From assembly GCA_040880725.1 (NCBI GenBank), contig JBBDHV010000012.1, positions 1 through 6,165 of the forward strand: a stretch of 6,165 bases of DNA, read 5' to 3'. Each line of letters opens with the position of its first letter. Position 1 is the stretch's first letter. This stretch comes from DATHWB01 sp040880725. GTDB lineage: Bacteria > Actinomycetota > Acidimicrobiia > Spongiisociales > ZC4RG35. Below the pieces are notes generated by a model. That model did not search any database, was not told the origin of the DNA, and saw only the letters and a list, made by a program, of their open reading frames with translations. Shown here piece after piece: positions 1 to 5,881 of the stretch. The position numbers and the translations under genes are program-made.

Positions 1-560
1 ATCTCGATCGAGTCGTCGCCGTCGAGGACCACATTGCGCTCACCGATCAGCGGAGCGAGCGCCAGGAGCGTGTCCAGCACGTCGTCTCCCACGATCCGCT
101 GGAAGAACTGTTGGGTGGGGGACTCGGGGGCCGCGAGCACCGAGACCACCGCCGACTCCTCGAGGCTCTCGTCCACCGCCGGCGGCATCGGCAGGGCACG
201 GAGGACCGACGCCACCACCAAGATCAGCGCGATACCCCAGGCGAGGGCGAAGCCGGAGCCAGCCAGGCGGTTCGCCAGGTTCAGTCCGGGAAGGCGCATG
301 ACCTTGCTGATGTAGTGGGCGGCGGTCGCCAGTCCGGCGCCGACAATGAGAAACAGGGCAATGCCGGCGCCGATGCGCGCCCACTCGGGGGTCACGTCGA
401 AGCGATCGGACAGGAAGTCGCCCAAAGGGGCACTCACCCGGAACGCGACGACCAGGCCAACGATCAGACCCACCAGGTCGAGGAGCTCCTTGACGAAACC
501 CCGCAGCCAGCCACGGACCGCCAGACCCGCCAGGTACAGACCGAGCAAGAAGTCGATCAT
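1..560 (-). CDS. CvpA family integral membrane protein, C-terminus cut by window edge
   Basis: The minus-strand frame opens with ATG at 560-558 and stays open for 186 codons to the edge, so the gene is partial. It begins MIDFLLGLYLAG. Hydrophobic segments lie at about residues 1-15, 25-41, 61-82 and 103-120, giving the four-helix pattern of CvpA (colicin V production) proteins. The family-like RGWLRGFVKEL stretch sits at 16-26, between helices 1 and 2. After helix 4 comes an acidic, soluble stretch (130-186, with FFQRIVGDD at 152-160), so more protein follows beyond the edge. Some actinobacterial CvpA proteins carry a trypsin-like protease (MarP type) or another extracytoplasmic domain there; which one applies cannot be seen. 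No strong Shine-Dalgarno precedes the ATG, only a GGAAACGAA stretch, but it is the first ATG and matches the expected CvpA start. It is co-directional with flgE and separated from it by 257 bases of hairpin-rich DNA. Nothing ties it to flagella. The family call is firm; the function is not. Confidence 0.85.
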   Translation of the reverse strand, partial: MIDFLLGLYLAGLAVRGWLRGFVKELLDLVGLIVGLVVAFRVSAPLGDFLSDRFDVTPEWARIGAGIALFLIVGAGLATAAHYISKVMRLPGLNLANRLAGSGFALAWGIALILVVASVLRALPMPPAVDESLEESAVVSVLAAPESPTQQFFQRIVGDDVLDTLLALAPLIGERNVVLDGDDSIE

Positions 561-679
561 CGGTGGGATTTCGTTTCCGGCGTGCCGATCGGCCGCCAGT
601 GCGCGGCAGAAGGCGATCGGGGAGACTGCATCGGGACAATCGTACGGGCTGTGCGTCCGATTTCTTCGCAGTCGTCGCC

Positions 680-717
680 GAACCGCAACGCAGCGCTTCT
701 GGTCTGCGTTGCGGTTC
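680..717. repeat. Perfect 14-bp inverted repeat (strong hairpin)
   Basis: GAACCGCAACGCAG at 680-693 is the exact reverse complement of 704-717, with a 10-base loop. No run of T follows on either strand, so it is not a classic intrinsic terminator. It could still stop transcription, protect the 3' end of the flgE mRNA, or bind a dimeric protein. It lies about 100 bases beyond the flgE stop and 120 bases before the CvpA-like start. Confidence 0.8.
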
Positions 718-787
718 AGGAATGGACCGCTCCCCCGCTACACGTTCAGCGGATCGGCAGGCCGGCTTCGCCGACTGTTTGGCTGTT

Positions 788-816
788 CCGCCCGAAAAAG
801 CTTCGCTTTCGGGCGG
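788..816 (-). terminator. Terminator-like hairpin immediately after flgE
   Basis: Two bases after the flgE stop (820-818), CCGCCCG (788-794) pairs with CGGGCGG (810-816). AAAGC (797-801) pairs with GCTTT (805-809), with AA (795-796) bulged out and a 3-base loop. On the minus strand the loop is closed as GCGAAGC, a notably stable mini-hairpin sequence. The position suggests a stop or an mRNA-end stabiliser for flgE. The U-tract is missing, as is common for terminator-like hairpins in high-GC actinobacteria. Confidence 0.55.
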
Positions 817-817
817 A

Positions 818-2044
818 TCAGCGCTTGATGTTGACCAGGTCGGAGAGCATCTCGTCGGACGAGGTGATCACCCGGGAGTTCGCCTGGAAGCCGCGCTGGG
901 CGATGATCAGGTTCGTGAACTCGCGTGCAAGGTCCACGTTCGACATCTCCAACGCACCCGGCGTGAGCACTCCCCGGTCGCCTGCACCCGGCTGGTCGAG
1001 GACACCCGCACCCGAGTTGGCGGACTCGGCGAAACGGGAATCTCCCACTCGGGTCAGACCACCCTCGTTGGCGAACGTCGCAGTCGCCAACACTCCGGCG
1101 TCCTGACGCCGGCCGTTGGAGAACTCGGCGATGAGGGTGCCGTCGGCACCGATCGCCACGTCCTGCAGGAAGCCGATCGCCTGGCCGTCCTGTTCGTAGA
1201 TCTGGGGCGAAGACGAGCCGCCGAACTGCACCAGCGCGGACGAACCGTCGAGGGTGACATCGATCGCCAGTGGGTCGGCCCCCGGCGGGGTGTACCCCGA
1301 AATCGCCAACGGCGATCCCGATGTCAGCGCACCGGACGAATCGAACTGCAACGTGGACGGGGCGACCGTGACAGCATTGCCGTCGACCATCGCCGTCGCC
1401 TCCCACTCGTTGGTGGCGGTCTTCTCGAACGTCACTGCCAGCTCGAGGGCCGCACCCAGCGAGTCGTACACGGTGGAAGTGACGAGAATGGTGTCACCGA
1501 CCTCGGCATCGGCCGAGAGGTTGCCACCGAGCTCGACGCCCGTGGTTGCCTCGGGTTCGATCACCTGAGCGACGGGAATCCGGATCGGCCCTACGGCGCC
1601 GGTCGTATCGATCGCCCCGGTGTCGTCGGCGTTCCAGCCGAGGACGGGAACACCGTCGGACGTGACCAGTGCACCGGAACGGTCGAAGCTGAACGAGCCG
1701 GCCCGTGTGTACTCCCGGTTCGCACCCTGGCCGAGTACGAAGTACCCGTCGCCCTGGATGGCGATGTCGGTGGACCGACCGGTCATCTGCAGCGAGCCCT
1801 GGGTGAACACCCCTTCGATCGACGAGACCTGGGTTCCCAGCCCGATCTGGATCGGGTTCGTCCCGCCCATGGCCTCGCCGCCGGGGCCTGCCGCCCGAAT
1901 CGTCTGGGTGAGAGCCTCGGCGAACGTCGCCTGACTCGCCTTGAAACCTGTCGTGTTGACGTTGGCAATGTTGTTGCCGACGACATCCATCATCGTTTGG
2001 TGGGCCCGAAGACCCGACACTCCTGAAAACATCGAGCGCAGCAT
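818..2044 (-). CDS. flgE: Flagellar hook protein FlgE
   Basis: This 408-residue protein would polymerise into the hook, the flexible joint between rod and filament outside the cell. It opens MLRSMFSGVSGLRAHQ and has the rod/hook N-terminal signature with GNNIANVNTTGFK at residues 23-35. The D1-type segment GDGYFVLGQG is at 98-107. The middle part (about 170-300) is the variable D2 region, rich in beta-forming S/T/G/A. The C-terminal domain carries MSNVDLAREFTNLIIAQRGF (367-386) and ends LVNIKR, as in FlgE/FlgF/FlgG. Length and the D2 region favour FlgE over the shorter FlgF/FlgG. The frame is open upstream to 2131, but the ATG at 2044 is chosen because it starts the conserved helix and is preceded by AGGAGG. 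The gene stands alone on the minus strand, divergent from flgN-flgK-flgL, and no flgD or fliK is next to it in this window. A hairpin follows its stop. No defects are seen. Confidence 0.95.
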   Translation of the reverse strand: MLRSMFSGVSGLRAHQTMMDVVGNNIANVNTTGFKASQATFAEALTQTIRAAGPGGEAMGGTNPIQIGLGTQVSSIEGVFTQGSLQMTGRSTDIAIQGDGYFVLGQGANREYTRAGSFSFDRSGALVTSDGVPVLGWNADDTGAIDTTGAVGPIRIPVAQVIEPEATTGVELGGNLSADAEVGDTILVTSTVYDSLGAALELAVTFEKTATNEWEATAMVDGNAVTVAPSTLQFDSSGALTSGSPLAISGYTPPGADPLAIDVTLDGSSALVQFGGSSSPQIYEQDGQAIGFLQDVAIGADGTLIAEFSNGRRQDAGVLATATFANEGGLTRVGDSRFAESANSGAGVLDQPGAGDRGVLTPGALEMSNVDLAREFTNLIIAQRGFQANSRVITSSDEMLSDLVNIKR

Positions 2045-2055
2045 GTGGCAGCGAT

Positions 2056-2062
2056 CCTCCTC
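2056..2062 (-). promoter_or_regulatory. flgE ribosome binding site
   Basis: The minus strand reads GAGGAGG, a strong match to the 16S anti-Shine-Dalgarno. It lies 11 bases before the ATG at 2044, slightly longer than usual. It supports 2044 over the upstream in-frame ATG at 2131. Confidence 0.75.
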
Positions 2063-2147
2063 GTTGTGAATTCCCGTCCGTGGAGTACTGATCGCCGTTC
2101 CGTGGCGCTCTTGGAACACCTCGTCGGACACGCCGGTGACGAGTTAA

Positions 2148-2160
2148 GGGGACTTTCCCC
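2148..2160. repeat. Short inverted repeat GGGGA-CTT-TCCCC in the divergent promoter region
   Basis: GGGGA (2148-2152) and TCCCC (2156-2160) are exact reverse complements around CTT. It lies 59 bases before the flgN start and 103 bases before the flgE start. It could be an operator for a dimeric regulator or a small 5'-leader hairpin. At 5 bp it could also be chance. Confidence 0.4.
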
Positions 2161-2219
2161 ACACCATCAGCCGGCCACGCCCTTATGCGCGCGGGCTTCT
2201 GGCCGACTCGAACACCGGA

Positions 2220-2723
2220 ATGTCGACGCACCCCACCGAACTGCTCTCCCAACTCACCCAGGACCTGTGGACCGACCGTCACCTGGTCGAACTGCTCCTT
2301 TTCAAGCTCGTCGAAGCCCAACTCCTGCTGGCTGCCGACGAGACACGTTTCGTCCCGTCGGCGCTCAGCGAAGTGGAGGCAGTCATGGAACGCATCCGGG
2401 ACGTCGAGGCCGAGCGCACGTCGACGGTGGTCGAACTCGCCACCGAGTGGGCGGTCCCCGAAGACTCCCTCACGCTCAACGAGATCGTGCGCCGAGCACC
2501 TGAGCCACACGCCTCGTTGCTCGACGAGCATCGAGCGGCGTTTCGCCGCCTCACCGACGAGATCGAACAGGTCACTCGCGAGAACCGCCGGTTGGCCACC
2601 GACGCCACCGGACGTGTCAAAGCGCTACTCGAAGGTTTCGTGGGAGCCACCGCAACCTATGACGCAGCCGGGCGTTCCGCCGACGGATTCCACCGACCGA
2701 TGAGTCTCGACGAGGTGATATGA
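2220..2723 (+). CDS. flgN: Flagellar export chaperone FlgN-like protein
   Basis: This 167-residue cytoplasmic protein is predicted to bind FlgK and FlgL before export and keep them from assembling early. It has the family's character: short, acidic, almost entirely helical. One heptad-like helix covers about residues 8-40 (LVELLLFKLVEAQLLLAA at 22-39), and further helices lie at 48-78 and 95-140 (EIEQVTRENRRLATDA). The last 25 residues look disordered. Similarity among FlgN proteins is low, so the call rests as much on context, directly before flgK and flgL, as on sequence. The ATG at 2220 fits the helix start. There is no good Shine-Dalgarno, only CCGGA abutting the ATG, unlike flgK, flgL and csrA. 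Its stop lies one base before the flgK ATG, and its last codons contain the flgK ribosome binding site, so translation is probably coupled. No flgM-like gene precedes it. Confidence 0.85.
   Translation: MSTHPTELLSQLTQDLWTDRHLVELLLFKLVEAQLLLAADETRFVPSALSEVEAVMERIRDVEAERTSTVVELATEWAVPEDSLTLNEIVRRAPEPHASLLDEHRAAFRRLTDEIEQVTRENRRLATDATGRVKALLEGFVGATATYDAAGRSADGFHRPMSLDEVI
2712..2719 (+). promoter_or_regulatory. flgK ribosome binding site inside flgN
   Basis: GAGGTGAT, a near-complete anti-Shine-Dalgarno complement, ends 5 bases before the flgK ATG and lies within the last codons of flgN. This argues for translational coupling and fixes the flgK start. Confidence 0.8.
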
Positions 2724-2724
2724 G

Positions 2725-4083
2725 ATGAGCGACTTCGTCACGCTTCGTACCGCCCTCTCGGGTCTGATGGCCGCCCGGGCAGGCGTGGACACCGCCAGCC
2801 ACAACGTCGCCAACGCGGCGACCCCCGGCTTCACCCGTCAGCGGATCGAACAGTCGACACTGATCGGCGGCAGGGGAATGATCGGCTCCGGCACCCAGAT
2901 CACCGACATCAGCCGGACCCGAGAACAGTTCCTCGACATGCGACTGCGGTCGGCCGTCGACCTCGCGCATCACTCCAACGTTCGATCCGCGCTGCTGTCC
3001 CAGGTCGAAGCCGAACTCGGGGAGCCGTCGAACGGCATCTCCACTGCCCTGTCAGCCACCTGGTCGGCGTTCGAGGATCTGTCACTGGACCCCACCAACA
3101 CCGCCGCACGCCAGAACGTGCTCTCGGGCCTGGAGTCACTCACGACCCGGATCCGCCAGCTCGCCGGCGGTTGGGAACTGCTCGGATCCCAAGCCACGAC
3201 CGAACTGGAAGGTGCGGTCGGCCAAGTCAACGAACTCCTCGCCGAAGTGCATTCGGTCAACTCCGAGATCCGCCGCTCAGGCTCGCTCACGTCCGCACCC
3301 AACGACCTGCTCGACCGTCGCGACCTGGCGCTCGACCGTCTCGCCGAACTGCTGGGGGCCACTTCGATCACCCATGACAACGGCACTGCGTCGGTGATGC
3401 TCGGTGGGGTCTCCCTCGTCCACGACGCGGGACACTCGCCGCTCCAGCTCGGACCGGGCCTCGAGCTGCTGCATCCGTCAGGGGCCACACTGCAAGCAGG
3501 CGGCGAAGTGGGCGGACGACAGCAGTTCCTCACCGTCGACTTCCCCGGATTCCAAGCCGGGCTCGACGGGTTCGTCGAGGAGCTGACAGTGTCGCTCAAC
3601 ACCCGGCACGCCGACGGGTGGTATTCGGAGACCGACCCGGGCGGCCCCCTCCTCAGCCATTCGGCAGGCGCCGCGGGACTCACCGTGCAGGTGGCGCTGG
3701 CAGATCCCGAACAGCTTGCCGTGGCGTCGTCACCGGGACCGCCGTTCCCCGTCCACGACGGAGCCAACGCCGAATGGATCGCCGCTCTCCGCAACGACGA
3801 ATCCACCCCGGGCAGCGGTGCCAGCCTGCCCGAGGCGTGGCGTGCGGTCGTCACCGGGATCGGGGTCGACACGGCCACGGCCGCCAGGTTTGCCCACACC
3901 CAGACCGACCTCGCCCAGGCGGCCGGTCGGACCCGCGAAAGCGCCCACGGAGTTTCGATCGATGAGGAGATGGTTCAGCTCATGCAGTACCAACACGCCT
4001 ACGAAGCCGCCGCCCGGGTGATGACGACCGTCGACGGACTGTTGGACGTCCTCATCAACCGCACCGGCCTGGTCGGACGGTGA
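2725..4083 (+). CDS. flgK: Flagellar hook-associated protein 1, FlgK (HAP1)
   Basis: This is a 452-residue hook-filament junction protein, secreted through the flagellar type III apparatus without a cleaved signal peptide. It assembles as a ring on the hook tip beneath FlgL. The N-terminal signature SGLMAARAGVDTASHNVANA (12-31), followed by TPGFTRQR (33-40), is the rod/hook-type motif in its FlgK form. SAPNDLLDRRDLALDRLAEL (190-209) is the conserved FlgK ND-L-D-RD block. The C-terminal helix contains SIDEEMVQLMQYQHAYEAAA (411-430) and ends VLINRTGLVGR, as expected. At 452 residues it is at the short end of the family, mainly because the variable domain between about 220 and 400 is compact. 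It starts at ATG 2725, one base after flgN, with a strong internal ribosome binding site. Its stop overlaps the GGTGA that serves flgL. The gene is intact. Confidence 0.96.
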   Translation: MSDFVTLRTALSGLMAARAGVDTASHNVANAATPGFTRQRIEQSTLIGGRGMIGSGTQITDISRTREQFLDMRLRSAVDLAHHSNVRSALLSQVEAELGEPSNGISTALSATWSAFEDLSLDPTNTAARQNVLSGLESLTTRIRQLAGGWELLGSQATTELEGAVGQVNELLAEVHSVNSEIRRSGSLTSAPNDLLDRRDLALDRLAELLGATSITHDNGTASVMLGGVSLVHDAGHSPLQLGPGLELLHPSGATLQAGGEVGGRQQFLTVDFPGFQAGLDGFVEELTVSLNTRHADGWYSETDPGGPLLSHSAGAAGLTVQVALADPEQLAVASSPGPPFPVHDGANAEWIAALRNDESTPGSGASLPEAWRAVVTGIGVDTATAARFAHTQTDLAQAAGRTRESAHGVSIDEEMVQLMQYQHAYEAAARVMTTVDGLLDVLINRTGLVGR

Positions 4084-4090
4084 ACCCCTG

Positions 4091-4975
4091 ATGCGAGTCA
4101 CACACCAGACCACCACCACCTACGCGCTGCAGCGACTCCAGAGCCGGCTCGGTCAGCTCCAGAAGAGCCAGGAGCAGCTGGCGAGCGGCACGAGAATCGG
4201 CAAGCCGTCGGACGATCCGGCGGCCATGAACAAGCTGCTCACGCTGCGCTCGGACGAGGCGTCCGCGGATCAGGCAGCCCGCAATGCATCGGACGGTCTG
4301 CAGCGCACGTCGATCGCCGACTCGCATCTTCGCACGCTCATCGATCGGCTGCACCGTGCCCGCGAACTGGCGATCCGGGCGGCCAACACTTCGGCCCCGT
4401 CGGAACGCAACGCCATCGCCACTGAGATTCGCACGATCGGCGAAGAAGCCGCAGCGATCGCCAACGGCAACTCGGGCGGCCGGGGACTCTTCAGTGGCCA
4501 CAGTGACGGACCTGCCGTCCAGCAGGTGGCGGGAGTGTGGACGTATACCGGCGACGGCGGCCAGGTTCGGCGGCGCGTCGGTGAAGGCGACGTCGTGACC
4601 GTCAACGTCACCGGCGACGACGTCTTCGGATTCGCTGCGGGTCGCGACGTCTTCAGCGTTCTCGACGACCTCGCCGACCGGATCGTCACAGCCGACGCCG
4701 CAGGCGTGCAGACCTCCATCGCCGAGGTCGACACCTCGATGACCAACATCCTCGATGGCCTCGCCAAGCTGGGTGCGGCGACGAATCGGATCGAGGCAGG
4801 ACAGATCCGCACCGACGACACCCGATTGGCGGTGCAGTCCGAGATCAGCAAGGTCGAGTCGGTGGACATCGCTGAAGCAATCACCGATCTGCAACTCCAT
4901 CAGGTGGCGTTCGAAGCGACACTCGGCGCCCTCTCCCGGAGTCTCCAGCCGTCCCTCACCCAGTTCCTCCGATGA
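4091..4975 (+). CDS. flgL: Flagellar hook-associated protein 3, FlgL (HAP3)
   Basis: This 294-residue protein is a flagellin homologue that forms the second ring of the hook-filament junction, joining FlgK to the filament. The N-terminal helices carry SQEQLASGTRIGKPSDDPAA (26-45), the flagellin/FlgL signature. A long coiled-coil-like helix runs to about 130. A small beta-rich domain (about 135-185, with GLFSGHSDGPAVQQ at 132-145) replaces the large variable domains of flagellin. The C-terminal helices (205-294) end LSRSLQPSLTQFLR. Length and the RGLFSG motif favour FlgL over flagellin FliC. The start ATG follows the flgK stop by 7 bases. GGTGA (4079-4083), overlapping that stop, is the likely ribosome binding site, implying coupled translation. 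FlgN is the expected chaperone. The gene is intact. Confidence 0.95.
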   Translation: MRVTHQTTTTYALQRLQSRLGQLQKSQEQLASGTRIGKPSDDPAAMNKLLTLRSDEASADQAARNASDGLQRTSIADSHLRTLIDRLHRARELAIRAANTSAPSERNAIATEIRTIGEEAAAIANGNSGGRGLFSGHSDGPAVQQVAGVWTYTGDGGQVRRRVGEGDVVTVNVTGDDVFGFAAGRDVFSVLDDLADRIVTADAAGVQTSIAEVDTSMTNILDGLAKLGAATNRIEAGQIRTDDTRLAVQSEISKVESVDIAEAITDLQLHQVAFEATLGALSRSLQPSLTQFLR

Positions 4976-5006
4976 CGATGCCCCCTTCGTCTCGAACGGC
5001 GACCTC

Positions 5007-5012
5007 TATGCT
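5007..5012 (+). promoter_or_regulatory. Possible -10 element for a leaderless fliW-csrA transcript
   Basis: TATGCT fits the actinobacterial -10 consensus TANNNT and ends 9 bases before the fliW ATG, placing a predicted transcription start within 2-3 bases of the ATG. fliW has only a GGGG for a ribosome binding site, and leaderless mRNAs are common in actinobacteria. No -35 match is visible. A hexamer this loose can occur by chance. Confidence 0.25.
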
Positions 5013-5021
5013 GGGGCACCG

Positions 5022-5444
5022 ATGACGACCACCCAGCCATCCCCGACCGAAGCGCCGGTGGAACTCCGGTTTGCCGAGGGCATCCCGGGATTCCCCGACC
5101 ACACCCGGTTCACGCTCGTCGAACTCGCTGACGACGGAGCCTTCCAACTGCTCCAATCCCTCGACGACGAGAATGTGGCGATGATCGTCACCACCCCCTG
5201 GCTGTTCTTCCCCGACTACGAAATGGAAATACCCGACGACGCCCAGGCCGAACTCGGTCTGGGTGCGCCGGAGGACGCAGTCGTTCTCTCCGCCGTGACA
5301 CTCGACGCCTCCCAGGAGCGATTCCACGTGAATCTCCTGGGCCCTTTCGTCGTCCATCGCGAGACCGGACACGGACGCCAACTCATCCTCTCGGACTCGG
5401 ATCATCCCGTCCGGGCGACCGTCGACCTCACCTGGGTGAACTAG
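5022..5444 (+). CDS. fliW: Flagellar assembly factor FliW
   Basis: This 140-residue cytoplasmic protein would bind CsrA and, in competition, flagellin. In Bacillus subtilis FliW released from exported flagellin captures CsrA and lifts its block on flagellin translation. Family landmarks in order: FAEGIPGFPDHTRFTLVEL (17-35), FQLLQSLDDENVAMIV (41-56), PWLFFPDYEMEIP (59-71), VVLSAVTL (87-94) and FHVNLLGPFVVH (101-112, the conserved NL-P segment), then RQLILSD (119-125). The frame is open well upstream through flgL, but the ATG at 5022 places the conserved FAEGIPGF about 17 residues in, and the upstream residues do not resemble FliW. The first 10 residues (T/P-rich) are an extra flexible tail. 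The ribosome binding site is weak (GGGG at 5013-5016). It lies 46 bases after flgL and 2 bases before csrA. No key feature is missing. Confidence 0.95.
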   Translation: MTTTQPSPTEAPVELRFAEGIPGFPDHTRFTLVELADDGAFQLLQSLDDENVAMIVTTPWLFFPDYEMEIPDDAQAELGLGAPEDAVVLSAVTLDASQERFHVNLLGPFVVHRETGHGRQLILSDSDHPVRATVDLTWVN

Positions 5445-5446
5445 GG

Positions 5447-5680
5447 GTGCTGGTCCTGACCCGCCGCCAAGGCGAATCCGTCGTCATCGGACAGGAGGTC
5501 GTGGTCACTGTGCTGGAAGTGCGAGGTGGGCAGGTACGGCTCGGAGTCCACGCTCCCAACACCGTCACCATCCATCGCGCCGAGGTCTACAACCAGGTCG
5601 TCGAGGAGAACCGCCAAGCCGTCGCCTCCGCCCAGGACCGCACGAACCTCCCCTCGGTCCCCCGTCCCACCAAGGACTGA
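5447..5680 (+). CDS. csrA: Carbon storage regulator CsrA (RNA-binding translational regulator)
   Basis: CsrA is a small dimeric RNA-binding protein that recognises GGA in hairpin loops, often over a ribosome binding site, and blocks translation. In the Gram-positive circuit its target is flagellin mRNA. The 77-residue product starts at GTG 5447 and reads MLVLTRRQGESVVIG. RNA-contact positions known from E. coli CsrA are present: L4, R6, R7 at the N-terminal strand and R44 in the VTIHRAEVY segment (40-48). QVRLGVHAP (29-37) is the usual core. Residues 49-60 form the C-terminal helix, and 61-77 (proline- and charge-rich) extend past the 61-residue E. coli protein. GGGTGA (5434-5439), inside fliW, is the ribosome binding site. 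The 2-base gap to fliW makes coupled, roughly equal synthesis of the two partners likely. No flagellin gene follows in the remaining 485 bases. Confidence 0.96.
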   Translation: MLVLTRRQGESVVIGQEVVVTVLEVRGGQVRLGVHAPNTVTIHRAEVYNQVVEENRQAVASAQDRTNLPSVPRPTKD

Positions 5681-5683
5681 ATC

Positions 5684-5698
5684 CGGGTACGTCACCCG
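5684..5698 (+). terminator. Small hairpin after csrA, possible terminator
   Basis: CGGGT (5684-5688) pairs with ACCCG (5694-5698) across a 5-base loop, starting 3 bases after the csrA stop. There is no U-tract. Together with the 5715-5732 hairpin it could end the operon transcript. Confidence 0.35.
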
Positions 5699-5710
5699 TC
5701 AGAGGCTGGA

Positions 5711-5772
5711 TCCGGTTCCCCCCGAGGGGAACAAATACGCTCCAAAGAATCACCTCCCACGCGTCCCAGACC
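5711..5772. repeat. Repeat A, copy 1
   Basis: This 62-base unit matches 6052-6113 at 58 of 62 positions; all four differences are transitions. It begins TCCG, then the GTTCCCC/GGGGAAC stem, then a CACCTCC core (5752-5758), and ends CAGACC. Read on the minus strand, the core becomes GGAGGTG, a strong Shine-Dalgarno-like sequence. In this copy the matching 16S-like stretch is GAATCACCTCC, one base off. Confidence 0.85.
5715..5732. terminator. Hairpin of repeat A, copy 1
   Basis: GTTCCCC (5715-5721) and GGGGAAC (5726-5732) form a perfect 7-bp stem closed by CCGA. It lies 34 bases past csrA and is a plausible operon end or mRNA-stabilising stem. AAATACG rather than a T-run follows, so intrinsic termination is uncertain. 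The stem is identical in repeat A copy 2, which suggests it belongs to the repeat rather than to csrA. Confidence 0.45.
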
Positions 5773-5786
5773 GCGTCATGAAGCTC

Positions 5787-5881
5787 CCGTCATGGGCCAT
5801 CGAGTAAGGCCAGGGCCGAACCCGAAGAAGCAGCCGCACCAATCGGGGGGTGCAGGGGGGTCGCCCCCCCGCACAATCAAG
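5787..5881 (+). repeat. Repeat B, copy 1 (tandem)
   Basis: This 95-base unit starts CCGTCATGGGCCATCGAGT and ends CAATCAAG. It is directly followed by copy 2, with about 10 substitutions and one indel between them. It contains a G/C hairpin (5850-5874): GTGC, A, six G, loop TCG, seven C, GCAC. Here the A faces an extra C as a mismatch. Orientation is arbitrary and given to match the other copies. Confidence 0.8.

Larger units (their letters stand above)
561..817. other. Intergenic gap between flgE and the cvpA-like gene
   Basis: No coding frame with plausible composition occurs here. Both neighbours read leftward. The gap must end the flgE transcript and may hold the promoter of the CvpA-like gene. 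Three inverted repeats cluster at 680-816: a 14-bp perfect stem (680-717), a short stem with a 3-base TTC loop (CGGC 763-766 with GCCG 770-773, flanked by CAG 758-760 with CTG 775-777), and a bulged 12-bp stem (788-816). A TACGAT hexamer on the minus strand (644-639) could be a -10 element for the CvpA-like gene, but no -35 match lies upstream of it, so I do not call a promoter. Confidence 0.7.
2045..2219. promoter_or_regulatory. Divergent flgE / flgN intergenic region
   Basis: These 175 bases separate two divergently read flagellar transcripts, so promoters for both must lie here or overlap the ends. I find no convincing -35/-10 pair, no sigma-54 (GG-N10-GC) site and no good flagellar sigma-28 site (TAAA-N15-GCCGATAA). 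The nearest sigma-28-like -10 is GCCGGTGA at about 2132-2139 on the plus strand, but its -35 position reads GGAA and is a poor match. A GGGGA/TCCCC inverted repeat (2148-2160) sits near the middle. Shared control of both operons by one regulator is plausible but not shown. Confidence 0.5.

Noticed and set aside
40..639. Minus-strand open frame of 199 codons at the left edge
   Set aside because: Arginine- and proline-rich out-of-frame shadow of the CvpA-like gene, whose true frame has clear membrane helices.
563..2026. Long plus-strand open frame of 487 codons opposite flgE
   Set aside because: It is the antisense shadow of flgE and crosses the hairpin gap. Composition is arginine-rich with no recognisable domain, while flgE on the other strand is unmistakable.
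2148..2160. GGGGACTTTCCCC resembles a eukaryotic NF-kappaB site, and ATGAGTCAT in repeat B resembles an AP-1/Gcn4 site
   Set aside because: These regulators do not exist in bacteria; the matches are coincidences of short palindromes.
2045..2219. Sigma-28 or sigma-54 promoter between flgE and flgN
   Set aside because: Best sigma-28-like -10 (GCCGGTGA) lacks a TAAA at the right distance, and no GG-N10-GC pair with the sigma-54 context was found.
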